From NCBI GenBank assembly GCA_003228685.1, contig QIFC01000023.1:1-60414 (forward strand): 60,414 nt of DNA. The letters run 5' to 3'. The notes below the pieces were generated by a model, which did no database searches, had not been told where the DNA came from, and was given only the letters and a program-made list of their open reading frames with translations. Positions 16,647 through 24,255 of this stretch are shown here, one piece after another (within the stretch, counting starts at the first letter, position 1; the number at the start of each line of letters is the position of its first letter). The stretch is from Chloroflexota bacterium (lineage in GTDB: Bacteria > Chloroflexota > Dehalococcoidia > DSTF01 > RBG-16-68-14). The translations under genes were made by a program, and so were the position numbers.

Positions 16647-17867
16647 TTACTTGGCCAGAATGTGTACCGTCGTCACGGCGGCCTCACCGCGGACCATGCC
16701 ACCGCCGTTCTCCGTCATTCCGACCTTGGCGCCGGCCACCTGCCGGTCACCCGCCTCGCCGCGAAGCTGCGTCCAGATCTCATAGATCTGAGCTATCCCT
16801 GTCGCGCCAATCGGGTGGCCCTTCGCCAGCAGCCCACCACTGGTGTTCACGGGCAAACGCCCGCCGATCTCGGTCACGCCCTCGTCGATCAGCCTTCCGC
16901 CTTCTCCTTCTTCGCAGAGACCCAACTCCTCGTAGATCATGAGTTCCGCGGGAGCTGTCGCGTCGTGAACCTCTATCACGTTTACATCCCTGGGCGTCAT
17001 GCCTGCCATCTCAAAGGCGCGCTGCGCTGCGCGTCCTGTCTCGCCGCCAACCTCACCTCGGTCGTCGGCGCCGGACACGATGGCGGACCCCTTCACCCAC
17101 ACCGGATTCGTCGTGATCTGCTTCGCCTTCTCCTCACTGACGAGAACCGCGGCGGCGGCACCATCCCCAATGGGCGAGCACATCAGGCGTGTCAACGGTT
17201 CCGATACCGGTGGCGATTCCAAGATCTCTGCGACCGTGTAGCGCTCCTGATACTGTGCATGCGGATTCAGACTCCCGTTGTTGTGATTCTTGGCCGCGAT
17301 CTTCGCGTAGTGCTCCTTCGTCGTGCCGTAGCGCTCCATGTGAGCGCGCGCGGTTGCGCCGTAGATGTCCATGAAGAGGCTACGCTTCGTACCGGCGCCG
17401 CTCTCCTTACCCGCCTTCTTCTCTGAGGGCGGTTTCAAGTTGTTCATGATCTCGCGGAGCTGCTCTACGTCGACGGCGCCGCTAAAGGCGGCCATCGTCT
17501 TTGCCTTGTCTTCGACGAACATCTTCTCGACACCAACGGCCAGCGCTACGTCGTATAGGCCGGAAGCGACGTAGAGCCATGCAACCTGGAAGGCTGTCGA
17601 CGAGCTGGCGCAGGCGTTCTCTGTATTGATCATCGGGATCTTGTCGATCCCCATCTCACGCAGGACGACCTGAGCGCGAACGCACTCCTGGCCCGTGATG
17701 AGACCGGCCGCGGCGTTGCCTACGACCGCGACATTCAGCCCGTCCTTGTCGATGCCGGATGCTTCCAGTGCGTTCGTGACCGCCTCGTTCGTGAGTTCCT
17801 TTAGTCCACGGTCTTGGTACTTGGCGAACCGGGTCATCCCCGCGCCCGCGATGGCGACGTTTCTCAT
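16647..17867 (-). CDS. Thiolase, SCP2-thiolase/acetyl-CoA acetyltransferase type
   Basis: 406 residues. The nucleophile block is NTENACASSSTAF (Cys86), and the His block is KGHPIGATGIAQIYEIW. Other family marks are VALAVGVEKM, SPIGDGAAAAVLVSEEKA and VHDATAPAELMIYEELG. The ATG at 17867 has AAAGGA about 7 nt upstream. It should cleave a 3-ketoacyl-CoA or act as an SCP2-type thiolase. It heads the minus operon thiolase - nitroreductase - CoA-transferase alpha/beta - cupredoxin-NHL. Unlike the thiolase at 36053-37192 it keeps the Cys nucleophile and has no DUF35 partner beside it. Confidence 0.9.
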   Translation of the reverse strand: MRNVAIAGAGMTRFAKYQDRGLKELTNEAVTNALEASGIDKDGLNVAVVGNAAAGLITGQECVRAQVVLREMGIDKIPMINTENACASSSTAFQVAWLYVASGLYDVALAVGVEKMFVEDKAKTMAAFSGAVDVEQLREIMNNLKPPSEKKAGKESGAGTKRSLFMDIYGATARAHMERYGTTKEHYAKIAAKNHNNGSLNPHAQYQERYTVAEILESPPVSEPLTRLMCSPIGDGAAAAVLVSEEKAKQITTNPVWVKGSAIVSGADDRGEVGGETGRAAQRAFEMAGMTPRDVNVIEVHDATAPAELMIYEELGLCEEGEGGRLIDEGVTEIGGRLPVNTSGGLLAKGHPIGATGIAQIYEIWTQLRGEAGDRQVAGAKVGMTENGGGMVRGEAAVTTVHILAK

Positions 17868-18002
17868 GGCAGTATCCTTTCCTAGGCAGCCAGCGGCACA
17901 GTTCCGAAAAGTCGGCACACCAGGCGAATGGCTCAATCGCCTAGTATGGACGGTACGTCTAGGCCTGAATGCCGACCCAGTGCCGAAGTGCTCGTTTCGG
18001 GT

Positions 18003-18016
18003 GGGCCGTTCGGCAC
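18003..18016. promoter_or_regulatory. GGGCCA-type box between thiolase and metallophosphoesterase genes
   Basis: GGGCCG-TT-CGGCAC, one mismatch to the consensus, in the divergent intergenic region; centred 50 bp ahead of the plus gene and 142 bp ahead of the minus gene. Confidence 0.45.
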
Positions 18017-18059
18017 TACCAGGGCAGAAAGCGCACCGGCTAGATTGGATGATAATACA

Positions 18060-18872
18060 ATGGCCAAGATATTGCACTTCGCCGATCTGCACCTCGATGG
18101 CTCCTTGCCGGAGGAGGGCCGGTACGCAGCCGGTCCCGATCCGCGACGGACCACGCTACAGGGCATCGTAGACTTGGCGCTGGACCTCTCCGTCGATGCG
18201 CTCACGGTCGGAGGCGATCTCTATGATCACGAGCACGCCACTGCGGAGACCGGCGACTTCATCGCGGCGCAGTTCAAGCGGCTGGGTTCCAAACGGGTAC
18301 TGGTAGCTCCCGGAAACCACGATCCGCACGTTGCCGGCAGCCTCTACGAACGCACGGCATGGCCATCCAACGTCGAGATCTTTCGCGACACGCGCTGGAG
18401 GCCAGTGACGATTGCGCCCGGCGTTCAGCTATGGGGAATCGGACATGACCGGCCCGAACTCCAGGAGAACATGCTGCGTGAGTTGCACGTTGGACCAAGT
18501 GGTACCAACGTCGCGCTGTTTCACGGCTGGGATATGGACGCCGGACCACCACGAGGAGTCCTTCACTGTCCCTTCACTCAAGAAGACGTGGAACGCTCAG
18601 GGGTCGATTTCGCCTTGGTCGGCCACTATCACAGAATGTCGATCACGCCCCAGGACCAGCCGCTCTACGGCTATCCAGGCGTACCCGTCGCACTCGAGCC
18701 GGGTGACGGGCAGGGGCACGCGCTCGTGCTCTCTATTCGAACGCAGCAGTGTTTCGGTCGAGGCAGTGGAGCTTCCACCGGTCATCAGCCGGCACGCCGC
18801 CGCTTCGGCGTCGCGCTAGGAACCCTCCCGACACGGACCTGCCGGCGTCGTGGCTGCCGCTTAGCCATCTAG
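18060..18872 (+). CDS. Metallophosphoesterase, SbcD-like DNA exonuclease family
   Basis: About 270 residues. Metal-site motifs of the calcineurin-like family are in order: ILHFADLHLDG (D-x-H), TVGGDLYDHE (GD), VAPGNHDPH (GNHD), ALFHGWD and ALVGHYHR (GHxH). Such proteins cleave DNA or other phosphodiesters with Mn. After SIRTQQ the reading continues into an Arg/Cys-rich tail unlike the family, while the +1 frame from there reads VSVEAVELPPVIS and stops at 18819, which looks like a normal SbcD-type end. A frameshift near 18745 is therefore suspected. As written, the gene overlaps the convergent MFS gene by 12 bp. No SbcC partner is seen. Confidence 0.8.
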   Translation: MAKILHFADLHLDGSLPEEGRYAAGPDPRRTTLQGIVDLALDLSVDALTVGGDLYDHEHATAETGDFIAAQFKRLGSKRVLVAPGNHDPHVAGSLYERTAWPSNVEIFRDTRWRPVTIAPGVQLWGIGHDRPELQENMLRELHVGPSGTNVALFHGWDMDAGPPRGVLHCPFTQEDVERSGVDFALVGHYHRMSITPQDQPLYGYPGVPVALEPGDGQGHALVLSIRTQQCFGRGSGASTGHQPARRRFGVALGTLPTRTCRRRGCRLAI

Positions 18873-20159
18873 ACCCTCCATCCGCTGTTGGCCTGCCGCG
18901 ATCTCGCGGTCCAGCGACCGGAACGCGGGAACCAACAGGAACACCAGCATCGCCGCCGCGATGAAGAGGCCCGCGCTGACCGCCACCACCAGTGGCGCGC
19001 CCACGCGCTCAGCCATGATGCCGGCCGGTACCGATCCGAGCGGCATCAGCCCGAACGTCATCAGCATCACGCTCATCACCCGCCCGCGCACCTCATGAGG
19101 GATCACGAGCTGGATTGCGGTGTTGTTCACAGTCGTCACCACCATGGAGCCAAATCCCAGCAGCGCGATGAAGACCAAGGCCAGGTAGAACCACGGCGTG
19201 AGCGCGAACATGACCAGGAACCCGCCGAAGGCCAACGCCCCTCCTAGCAATAGCCTGGTCTTCTTGGGGTAGGCGCCGAGGTTCGCCACCAAGAACGCGC
19301 CAGCCAGCCCGCCAACGCCGCTCGCCGCCTGCAGTACACCATACCCCGTCGGCCCGACGTTCCACACGCGCTCCGCGAAGACCGGCAGCAGCGTAAGGTA
19401 CGGCAGCGCGAAGATCAGCGGGACCGTCGCGAACAGGATCAGGCCCAGCAGCACAGACGAACGCTTAATGTAGGCGAAGCCGCCGACGAAGTCTTCGAAG
19501 AACGTGAACTCCCGCACGCGCTTCGGAGGCATCGCAGGAAGGAAGAACGCCGCCACGACAGCGGACGCATAGAATACAGTCGAGAGGATGTAGGCGCCGC
19601 CGATCCCGAGTGGTGCGACGAGCAGGCCGGCCATTGGCGGCGCCACGATGCGGCTAGCGTTCACGGCGGCAGTACTGATGGCGACCGCGTTCATCAGTTT
19701 CTCACGCGGCACCAGCAGCGCCACCAGCGCCTGGCGAGCCGGCATGTTGAAGGCAAACGCGGCCGACGACACCATGTACACGACCCGCAGGTGCCAGAAT
19801 TCGATCGCGCCCATGAGGAGCAGCGCCGCAACAATGCTATTCGCAATCACGAGTATGGACTGCGCCGCCAGCAGCAGCTTGCGTTTGTCAACGCGGTCGG
19901 TCACCACACCGGCGATCGGAGCGAGTATGAGCATCGGCAACGCGACCCATGCCATCAACTCGCCTAGCTTGGCGGCATCGTCCCATTCTTCGATCACCAG
20001 CCAGCTGCTGAGGATGATCATCATGTTCATCCCAAAGAAGACGTTCCCGGCGAAGAGAAATTTGAAGTCGCGATTCCCGGAAAGTGATGAGAATGTCTGC
20101 CGCCAATTTGTCAGGGACATCCCCCCACCGGAGGCGACCGTAGAGCCCGGCAATCCCAT
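18861..20159 (-). CDS. MFS transporter, enterobactin-exporter-like (MFS_3)
   Basis: 432 residues with about 12 hydrophobic helices. The loop APIAGVVTDRVDKRKLLLAA after helix 2 is the MFS motif A form; MPARQALVALLVPREKLMNA and the C-half GGALAFGGFLVMFALTPWFY and EVRGRVMSVMLMTFG are typical of the EntS/MFS_3 exporters. It would export a small hydrophobic compound by proton antiport. The start could be the ATG at 20159 or the internal ATG of MSLTNWRQTF 13 codons later, which has a G-run right before it. It is transcribed opposite to both neighbours and not part of an evident operon. Confidence 0.88.
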   Translation of the reverse strand: MGLPGSTVASGGGMSLTNWRQTFSSLSGNRDFKFLFAGNVFFGMNMMIILSSWLVIEEWDDAAKLGELMAWVALPMLILAPIAGVVTDRVDKRKLLLAAQSILVIANSIVAALLLMGAIEFWHLRVVYMVSSAAFAFNMPARQALVALLVPREKLMNAVAISTAAVNASRIVAPPMAGLLVAPLGIGGAYILSTVFYASAVVAAFFLPAMPPKRVREFTFFEDFVGGFAYIKRSSVLLGLILFATVPLIFALPYLTLLPVFAERVWNVGPTGYGVLQAASGVGGLAGAFLVANLGAYPKKTRLLLGGALAFGGFLVMFALTPWFYLALVFIALLGFGSMVVTTVNNTAIQLVIPHEVRGRVMSVMLMTFGLMPLGSVPAGIMAERVGAPLVVAVSAGLFIAAAMLVFLLVPAFRSLDREIAAGQQRMEGLDG

Positions 20160-20373
20160 GCTTAGCGCCTAGCCACCGGCAGCGCACGCCAGCCCGAGTG
20201 CCTCAAGATCGAGGCCCGATGGCACGTCGTCAACCAGATCAAATCGTTCCCTCCCTACGCGCACTGGGCGAACGCGTGACATCGATCGTAACAACGGCTT
20301 CCTGAGGCGATAAGGGCCATTGCTCCTCAATCTTGGTGTCACCTGCCGCGCGTCACCTCGACTGCGCGGTCTT

Positions 20374-20387
20374 GGGCCAGTCGGTAT
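20374..20387. promoter_or_regulatory. GGGCCA-type box, partial, upstream of phosphotransferase
   Basis: GGGCCA-GT-CGGTAT: perfect left half, weak right half, centred 53 bp ahead of the GTG start at 20434. Another left-half match lies at 20314-20327. Confidence 0.3.
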
Positions 20388-20433
20388 GCTGAGGGGCGCC
20401 GGCTACGATTTCAGGACACAAGGAGACCTGCCC

Positions 20434-21555
20434 GTGACGTCCGATACATTCCCCGAAACTCCAGAATCAGTGACCGATGACTGGCTCACGCAAGTCCTGC
20501 GGCAAGACGGTGAGATCGCCGATGCCAGCGTCACTGGGCACACGACAGCGCTTGTGGAGCAGCAAGGCGCGGCGGCGGTCGTCGCGCGATTCAACCTCAC
20601 CTACGATGCAGACGAGCCGGGTGCGCCTCGTACACTCATCGGGAAGTTCGCCTCACCGCACGGACCGATCCGCGCGCTGATGCAGATGATTGGGGGCTAT
20701 GCGCGAGAGGTCGAGTTCTATCAGCAGTTCGGAGACGATGCGGGAATTCCAACGCCCCGGTGCTATCACGCGAGCATCGACGCTTCGGGCGTCTTTGCCC
20801 TGCTGCTGGAGGACATGAGCGATTCCCGCGTGTCTGAGACAAGCACGTCCGCCGAAGACGTCGAGCTGGCCGTCCGGTACTTGGCCCCACTCCACGCGAA
20901 GTGGTGGAACCATCCGCGCCTGCGAACGCTGAAGGCGCTTCGCTACCCCGGCAGTCCAGCCAACGAGGTCTTCTTGTTGCAGGCACGGGGAGCCTTCACG
21001 GACGCGCTCCCGACAGCCAAGGAGCAATTCGGGGACGAGTTCCCCGACTCGCTCGTCGCGGCGGCGGAGACGCTCTTGTCGCGGTTCGAGGCCGTGGCGG
21101 AGACCAGGCAGCGGGACGTGGGCAGGACGACGCTCGTGCACGGCGACTACCACTTGGGGCAGATCTTTTTCGAGTCTGCCCGCGGCGGCCGATTTGCCGT
21201 GTACGACTGGCAGACGGCCAGCGCCGCCAACGGAGGGGACGACCTTGCACGCATGATCGTGTCCGGCTTGGATACGACACAACGCGAAGCGTCCGACAGA
21301 CGGCTGATCGAGCTTTACCACGGGCTGCTGCTCGAACATGGCGTGAGGGAGTACAGTCTCCAGGACTGCTACAACGACTTCCGGCTCGGTCTGCTGACCA
21401 GCCTCGTGATCAACGTCATCGCGGGCCCAAACATGGACCCCGCGTTCATCGAAGCGTCGGAAGCGACCAGCGATGTGAGCGCGGGCGAGGAGTTGTTTCT
21501 CCGCGTCAGCGCCGCCATCGATGCCCATGACGCGCTGGAGGTCTTGCCGGCGTAG
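20434..21555 (+). CDS. Phosphotransferase, aminoglycoside/ecdysteroid-kinase fold
   Basis: 373 residues from a GTG at 20434 with AAGGAG about 9 nt upstream; a longer frame lacks a ribosome site. Kinase-like features are a glycine-poor N-lobe with LIGKFASP (probable ATP-site Lys), ALLLEDMSDS (hinge), TTLVHGDYHLGQIFF (HGD catalytic loop, with Gln where Asn is usual) and FAVYDWQTAS (metal-binding Asp). The helix-rich C-lobe resembles the EcKinase/DUF1679 and CHK-like group, which phosphorylates small hydroxylated molecules, including steroids. Neighbouring genes suggest a sterol-like or CoA-bound metabolite, but this is inference. Confidence 0.8.
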   Translation: MTSDTFPETPESVTDDWLTQVLRQDGEIADASVTGHTTALVEQQGAAAVVARFNLTYDADEPGAPRTLIGKFASPHGPIRALMQMIGGYAREVEFYQQFGDDAGIPTPRCYHASIDASGVFALLLEDMSDSRVSETSTSAEDVELAVRYLAPLHAKWWNHPRLRTLKALRYPGSPANEVFLLQARGAFTDALPTAKEQFGDEFPDSLVAAAETLLSRFEAVAETRQRDVGRTTLVHGDYHLGQIFFESARGGRFAVYDWQTASAANGGDDLARMIVSGLDTTQREASDRRLIELYHGLLLEHGVREYSLQDCYNDFRLGLLTSLVINVIAGPNMDPAFIEASEATSDVSAGEELFLRVSAAIDAHDALEVLPA

Positions 21556-21589
21556 GCGGCCGCAAGCCAGACCGTCTGCTCCGGCAACC

Positions 21590-21603
21590 GTGCCGAATGG
21601 CCT
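21590..21603. promoter_or_regulatory. GGGCCA-type box upstream of TPP enzyme operon
   Basis: GTGCCG-AA-TGGCCT, one mismatch per half, centred 137 bp ahead of the start at 21734. Confidence 0.4.
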
Positions 21604-21733
21604 CCTGCCGCGGGCCAAACGACACATGCCAGCGCTCCCACTGCCTGCTAGCCTCTACTCTGCGCAACCTTGTCCTAAAGAATGCGTACAGTGGCCTGCT
21701 GCCGCTAGGCACTTGGCCGGGAGGGATGCAGAT

Positions 21734-23407
21734 ATGAAGATCAACGGCGGAGAAATGGTTGCCCGGGTGTTGGAGCAGGAGGGCGTGAAGCAAGTCTTCG
21801 CGCTCCACGGCGGCCACATCGACCCGATTTTTCAGGCGTGCGTCAGGCACGGCATTCGCATCATCGACACGCGCCACGAGCAGGCTGCCGGCCACATGGC
21901 CGACGGGTGGGCGAGAGTGACCGGCCAGATCGGCGTCGCGATGGTCACGGCGGGTCCAGGCGTGACCGACATCATCACGGCGATCGCGAACGCGTATGTG
22001 GACGCTGTGCCGATGCTCGTCATCGGCGGGCGGTTCGCCGTCGCGGAGGAGGAGCGGCTCCCGCTGCAGGAGTTGCACGGACTGCCGCTCGTAGAGTCGA
22101 TCACGAAATGGTCGCGCGATGTGCGCGACCCACGGCGGATCCCAGAATACGTCGAGATGGCGTTCCGGCAGGCCACCACCGGACGGCCCGGGCCAGTCTT
22201 CCTGGAAATCCCAGCGGACGTGCTGGCCCGCGAGGTCGAGGAGGAAAGCGTCTCATTCCCGGGCGAGCGCGGCGACAACACGAAGCCCGCGCCGTCACCA
22301 GAGGCCGTTGAGAGTGTGATGTCGATTCTGGATCAGGCAGAGCGACCCGTGATATTGGCGGGGCGCGGGGTCTGGTTCGCCGGCGCTACGGAAGAGTTGC
22401 GAGAATTCGCCGAACTCACGAAGATCCCCGTCTGCGCGAACGGCATGACGCGCGGCGCCGTCCGCGAGGACAGCGAGCTGGGGCTGGGCAGCTTCATGGT
22501 TGCCGGACGCGGCCTTGCCGCCGTCGGCGGGCCGGATGCCGTCCTCCTCATCGGCGGACGGCTTGGCATGTTCACCGGCGGCGCGTCAATCATCCCGGAT
22601 GGAGCAAATCTGATTCAGATAGACATCGAGGGCGAAGAGATCGGGCGTTCCCGAAAGGCCGACGTCGGTATCGTCGCGGACTGCAAGGAGGCGCTGCGAG
22701 CGCTTACTGCCGCAGCCAAGGATCGCGACCTCCCAGACCGTACTGCCTGGGTCACCACGGCCGGCCAGACGAAGGGTGTCATCGAGCGGGCGTACTCAGC
22801 GCCGCTGGCGTCGGAGAGCCGGCCGATTCACCCCATCCAGCTCGCCCACAAGGCCGCGGCGCTCATGGCCGAGGAGGGCGTGCTCGTCGTCGATGGCGGC
22901 GAAACGTTCGTCTGGGGCGAAATGACGCTCAACGCCAAGCGGCCGGGACGCTACCTGGGCCACGGCTACCTGGGTTGCCTTGGCATCGGCCTGCCCTTCG
23001 GCCTTGCGGCAAAGCTGGCGTACCCCGACGAGCGAGTCCTCGTCCTCACCGGCGACGGCTCGGTCGGTCTCAACTTCAGCGAGTTCGATACCGCCGTGCG
23101 ACACAACCTGCCGATCGTCGTCGTCGTCAACAACGACCAGGCCTGGGGCATGTGCAAGCACGAACAGCAAGTCCGTTTCGGCCAGGATGGCATCGTCGCG
23201 ACCGAGTTGAACGCGACGCGGTACGACCAGGCCGCGGAAGCCTTCGGCGTGCATGGCGAGCTGGTGGAAGACGCCAGCGAGATCATCCCCGCCATCGAGC
23301 GGGCGTTCGCCAGCGGCAAACCGGCCTGCGTCAACGTGATGACGGATCCCGACGCGATCACGCCCATGGTCCAGGCGGCCGCTCCGGCAGCCACGCCATC
23401 GGCATGA
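21734..23407 (+). CDS. Thiamine-diphosphate-dependent enzyme, acetolactate synthase/2-hydroxyacyl-CoA lyase-like
   Basis: 557 residues in the usual three domains. The Pyr domain has the catalytic Glu (DTRHEQAAGHMADGWAR) and VTAGPGVTDIITAIANAY; the central domain has AERPVILAGRGVWFAG; the PP domain has the ThDP motif GDGSVGLNFSEFDTAVRHN ending in NN. The ATG at 21734 follows GGGAGGG by about 8 nt. Family members ligate or cleave 2-oxoacids or 2-hydroxyacyl-CoA. It is first in an operon with a methyltransferase (34 bp) and molybdoenzyme alpha A2 (22 bp), which argues against a branched-chain amino-acid role; a 2-hydroxyacyl-CoA lyase shortening a hydroxylated chain is possible. Confidence 0.88.
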   Translation: MKINGGEMVARVLEQEGVKQVFALHGGHIDPIFQACVRHGIRIIDTRHEQAAGHMADGWARVTGQIGVAMVTAGPGVTDIITAIANAYVDAVPMLVIGGRFAVAEEERLPLQELHGLPLVESITKWSRDVRDPRRIPEYVEMAFRQATTGRPGPVFLEIPADVLAREVEEESVSFPGERGDNTKPAPSPEAVESVMSILDQAERPVILAGRGVWFAGATEELREFAELTKIPVCANGMTRGAVREDSELGLGSFMVAGRGLAAVGGPDAVLLIGGRLGMFTGGASIIPDGANLIQIDIEGEEIGRSRKADVGIVADCKEALRALTAAAKDRDLPDRTAWVTTAGQTKGVIERAYSAPLASESRPIHPIQLAHKAAALMAEEGVLVVDGGETFVWGEMTLNAKRPGRYLGHGYLGCLGIGLPFGLAAKLAYPDERVLVLTGDGSVGLNFSEFDTAVRHNLPIVVVVNNDQAWGMCKHEQQVRFGQDGIVATELNATRYDQAAEAFGVHGELVEDASEIIPAIERAFASGKPACVNVMTDPDAITPMVQAAAPAATPSA

Positions 23408-23441
23408 CGCTCTGAGCAACCACCCTGAAGGAGGCAAACTG

Positions 23442-24233
23442 ATGGAGCCAGACCTAATCGCCGGCGGATATGACGCCGTCTACGCGGCCGTCCCGAACAG
23501 CCCAACGCTGCGCCGCATTTGGCATGAGTCAGCCGAAGGCGTCGACTTCCCGGAAGAGTTCGGCCACATCAGCTTCACGACCTTGCTCGAATTGAAACGC
23601 ATGGCCGGCGAACTCCACCTCAAGGCCGGTGATACACTCGTCGATCTCGGATGCGGCATGGCCGGACCAGCGCTCTGGGTGGCCCGCGAGATTAAGGCAC
23701 ACCTGATTGGAGTTGACGCTTCGCGGGTGGCGACCGAGCAGGCCGCCGCGCGCGCAAAGGAACTCGGGCTAGGCGAGCAGGCCCGCTTCGTCGTCGGGTC
23801 GTACGCGGACACAGGCATCGAGGCGGGAACGGTCGACGGCGCGATGAGCGAAGATGCGCTGCAGTATGCCCCAGACAAGGAAGCCGCCATGGCGGAGGTG
23901 GCGCGCATCCTGCGCCCGGGCGGCCGGTTCGTCTTCACCGCCTACGAACTCGACCCAGAGCGAGCTGCCGGCTTGCCGATCCTTGGCGACAACATCGTCG
24001 ATGACTTCCGCCCAGCGCTGGCAGAGGCCGGGTTCACCGTGACGGCCTACGAAGAAGCCCCCGGCTGGCCGGAACCGATGACGGCCACGTATTCGGCAGT
24101 CGTCGGGGCAAAGGAAGCCCTCATGCAGGAGATGGGTGAGGCCGCGACCAACGTCCTGCTGCTGGAGATGGCACTAACGCTCGAGCATAAGCCATACCAG
24201 CGGCGCATCCTAGCTGCGGCCACCAGGGAGTGA
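23442..24233 (+). CDS. Class I SAM-dependent methyltransferase
   Basis: 263 residues. The SAM-binding motif I is TLVDLGCGMAGPALWVAREI, with IGVDASRVATEQA, then DGAMSEDALQYAPDKEAAMAEVARILRPGGRFVFTAYEL as motifs II and III. This is the UbiE/erg6-like group, which methylates small molecules including quinones and sterols. AAGGAGG lies 7 nt before the ATG. It sits between a TPP enzyme and a molybdoenzyme alpha with short gaps, so it is probably co-transcribed. Methyl acceptor unknown. Confidence 0.88.
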   Translation: MEPDLIAGGYDAVYAAVPNSPTLRRIWHESAEGVDFPEEFGHISFTTLLELKRMAGELHLKAGDTLVDLGCGMAGPALWVAREIKAHLIGVDASRVATEQAAARAKELGLGEQARFVVGSYADTGIEAGTVDGAMSEDALQYAPDKEAAMAEVARILRPGGRFVFTAYELDPERAAGLPILGDNIVDDFRPALAEAGFTVTAYEEAPGWPEPMTATYSAVVGAKEALMQEMGEAATNVLLLEMALTLEHKPYQRRILAAATRE

Positions 24234-24255
24234 TCAAGGACAGCAGAGGAGTAGC

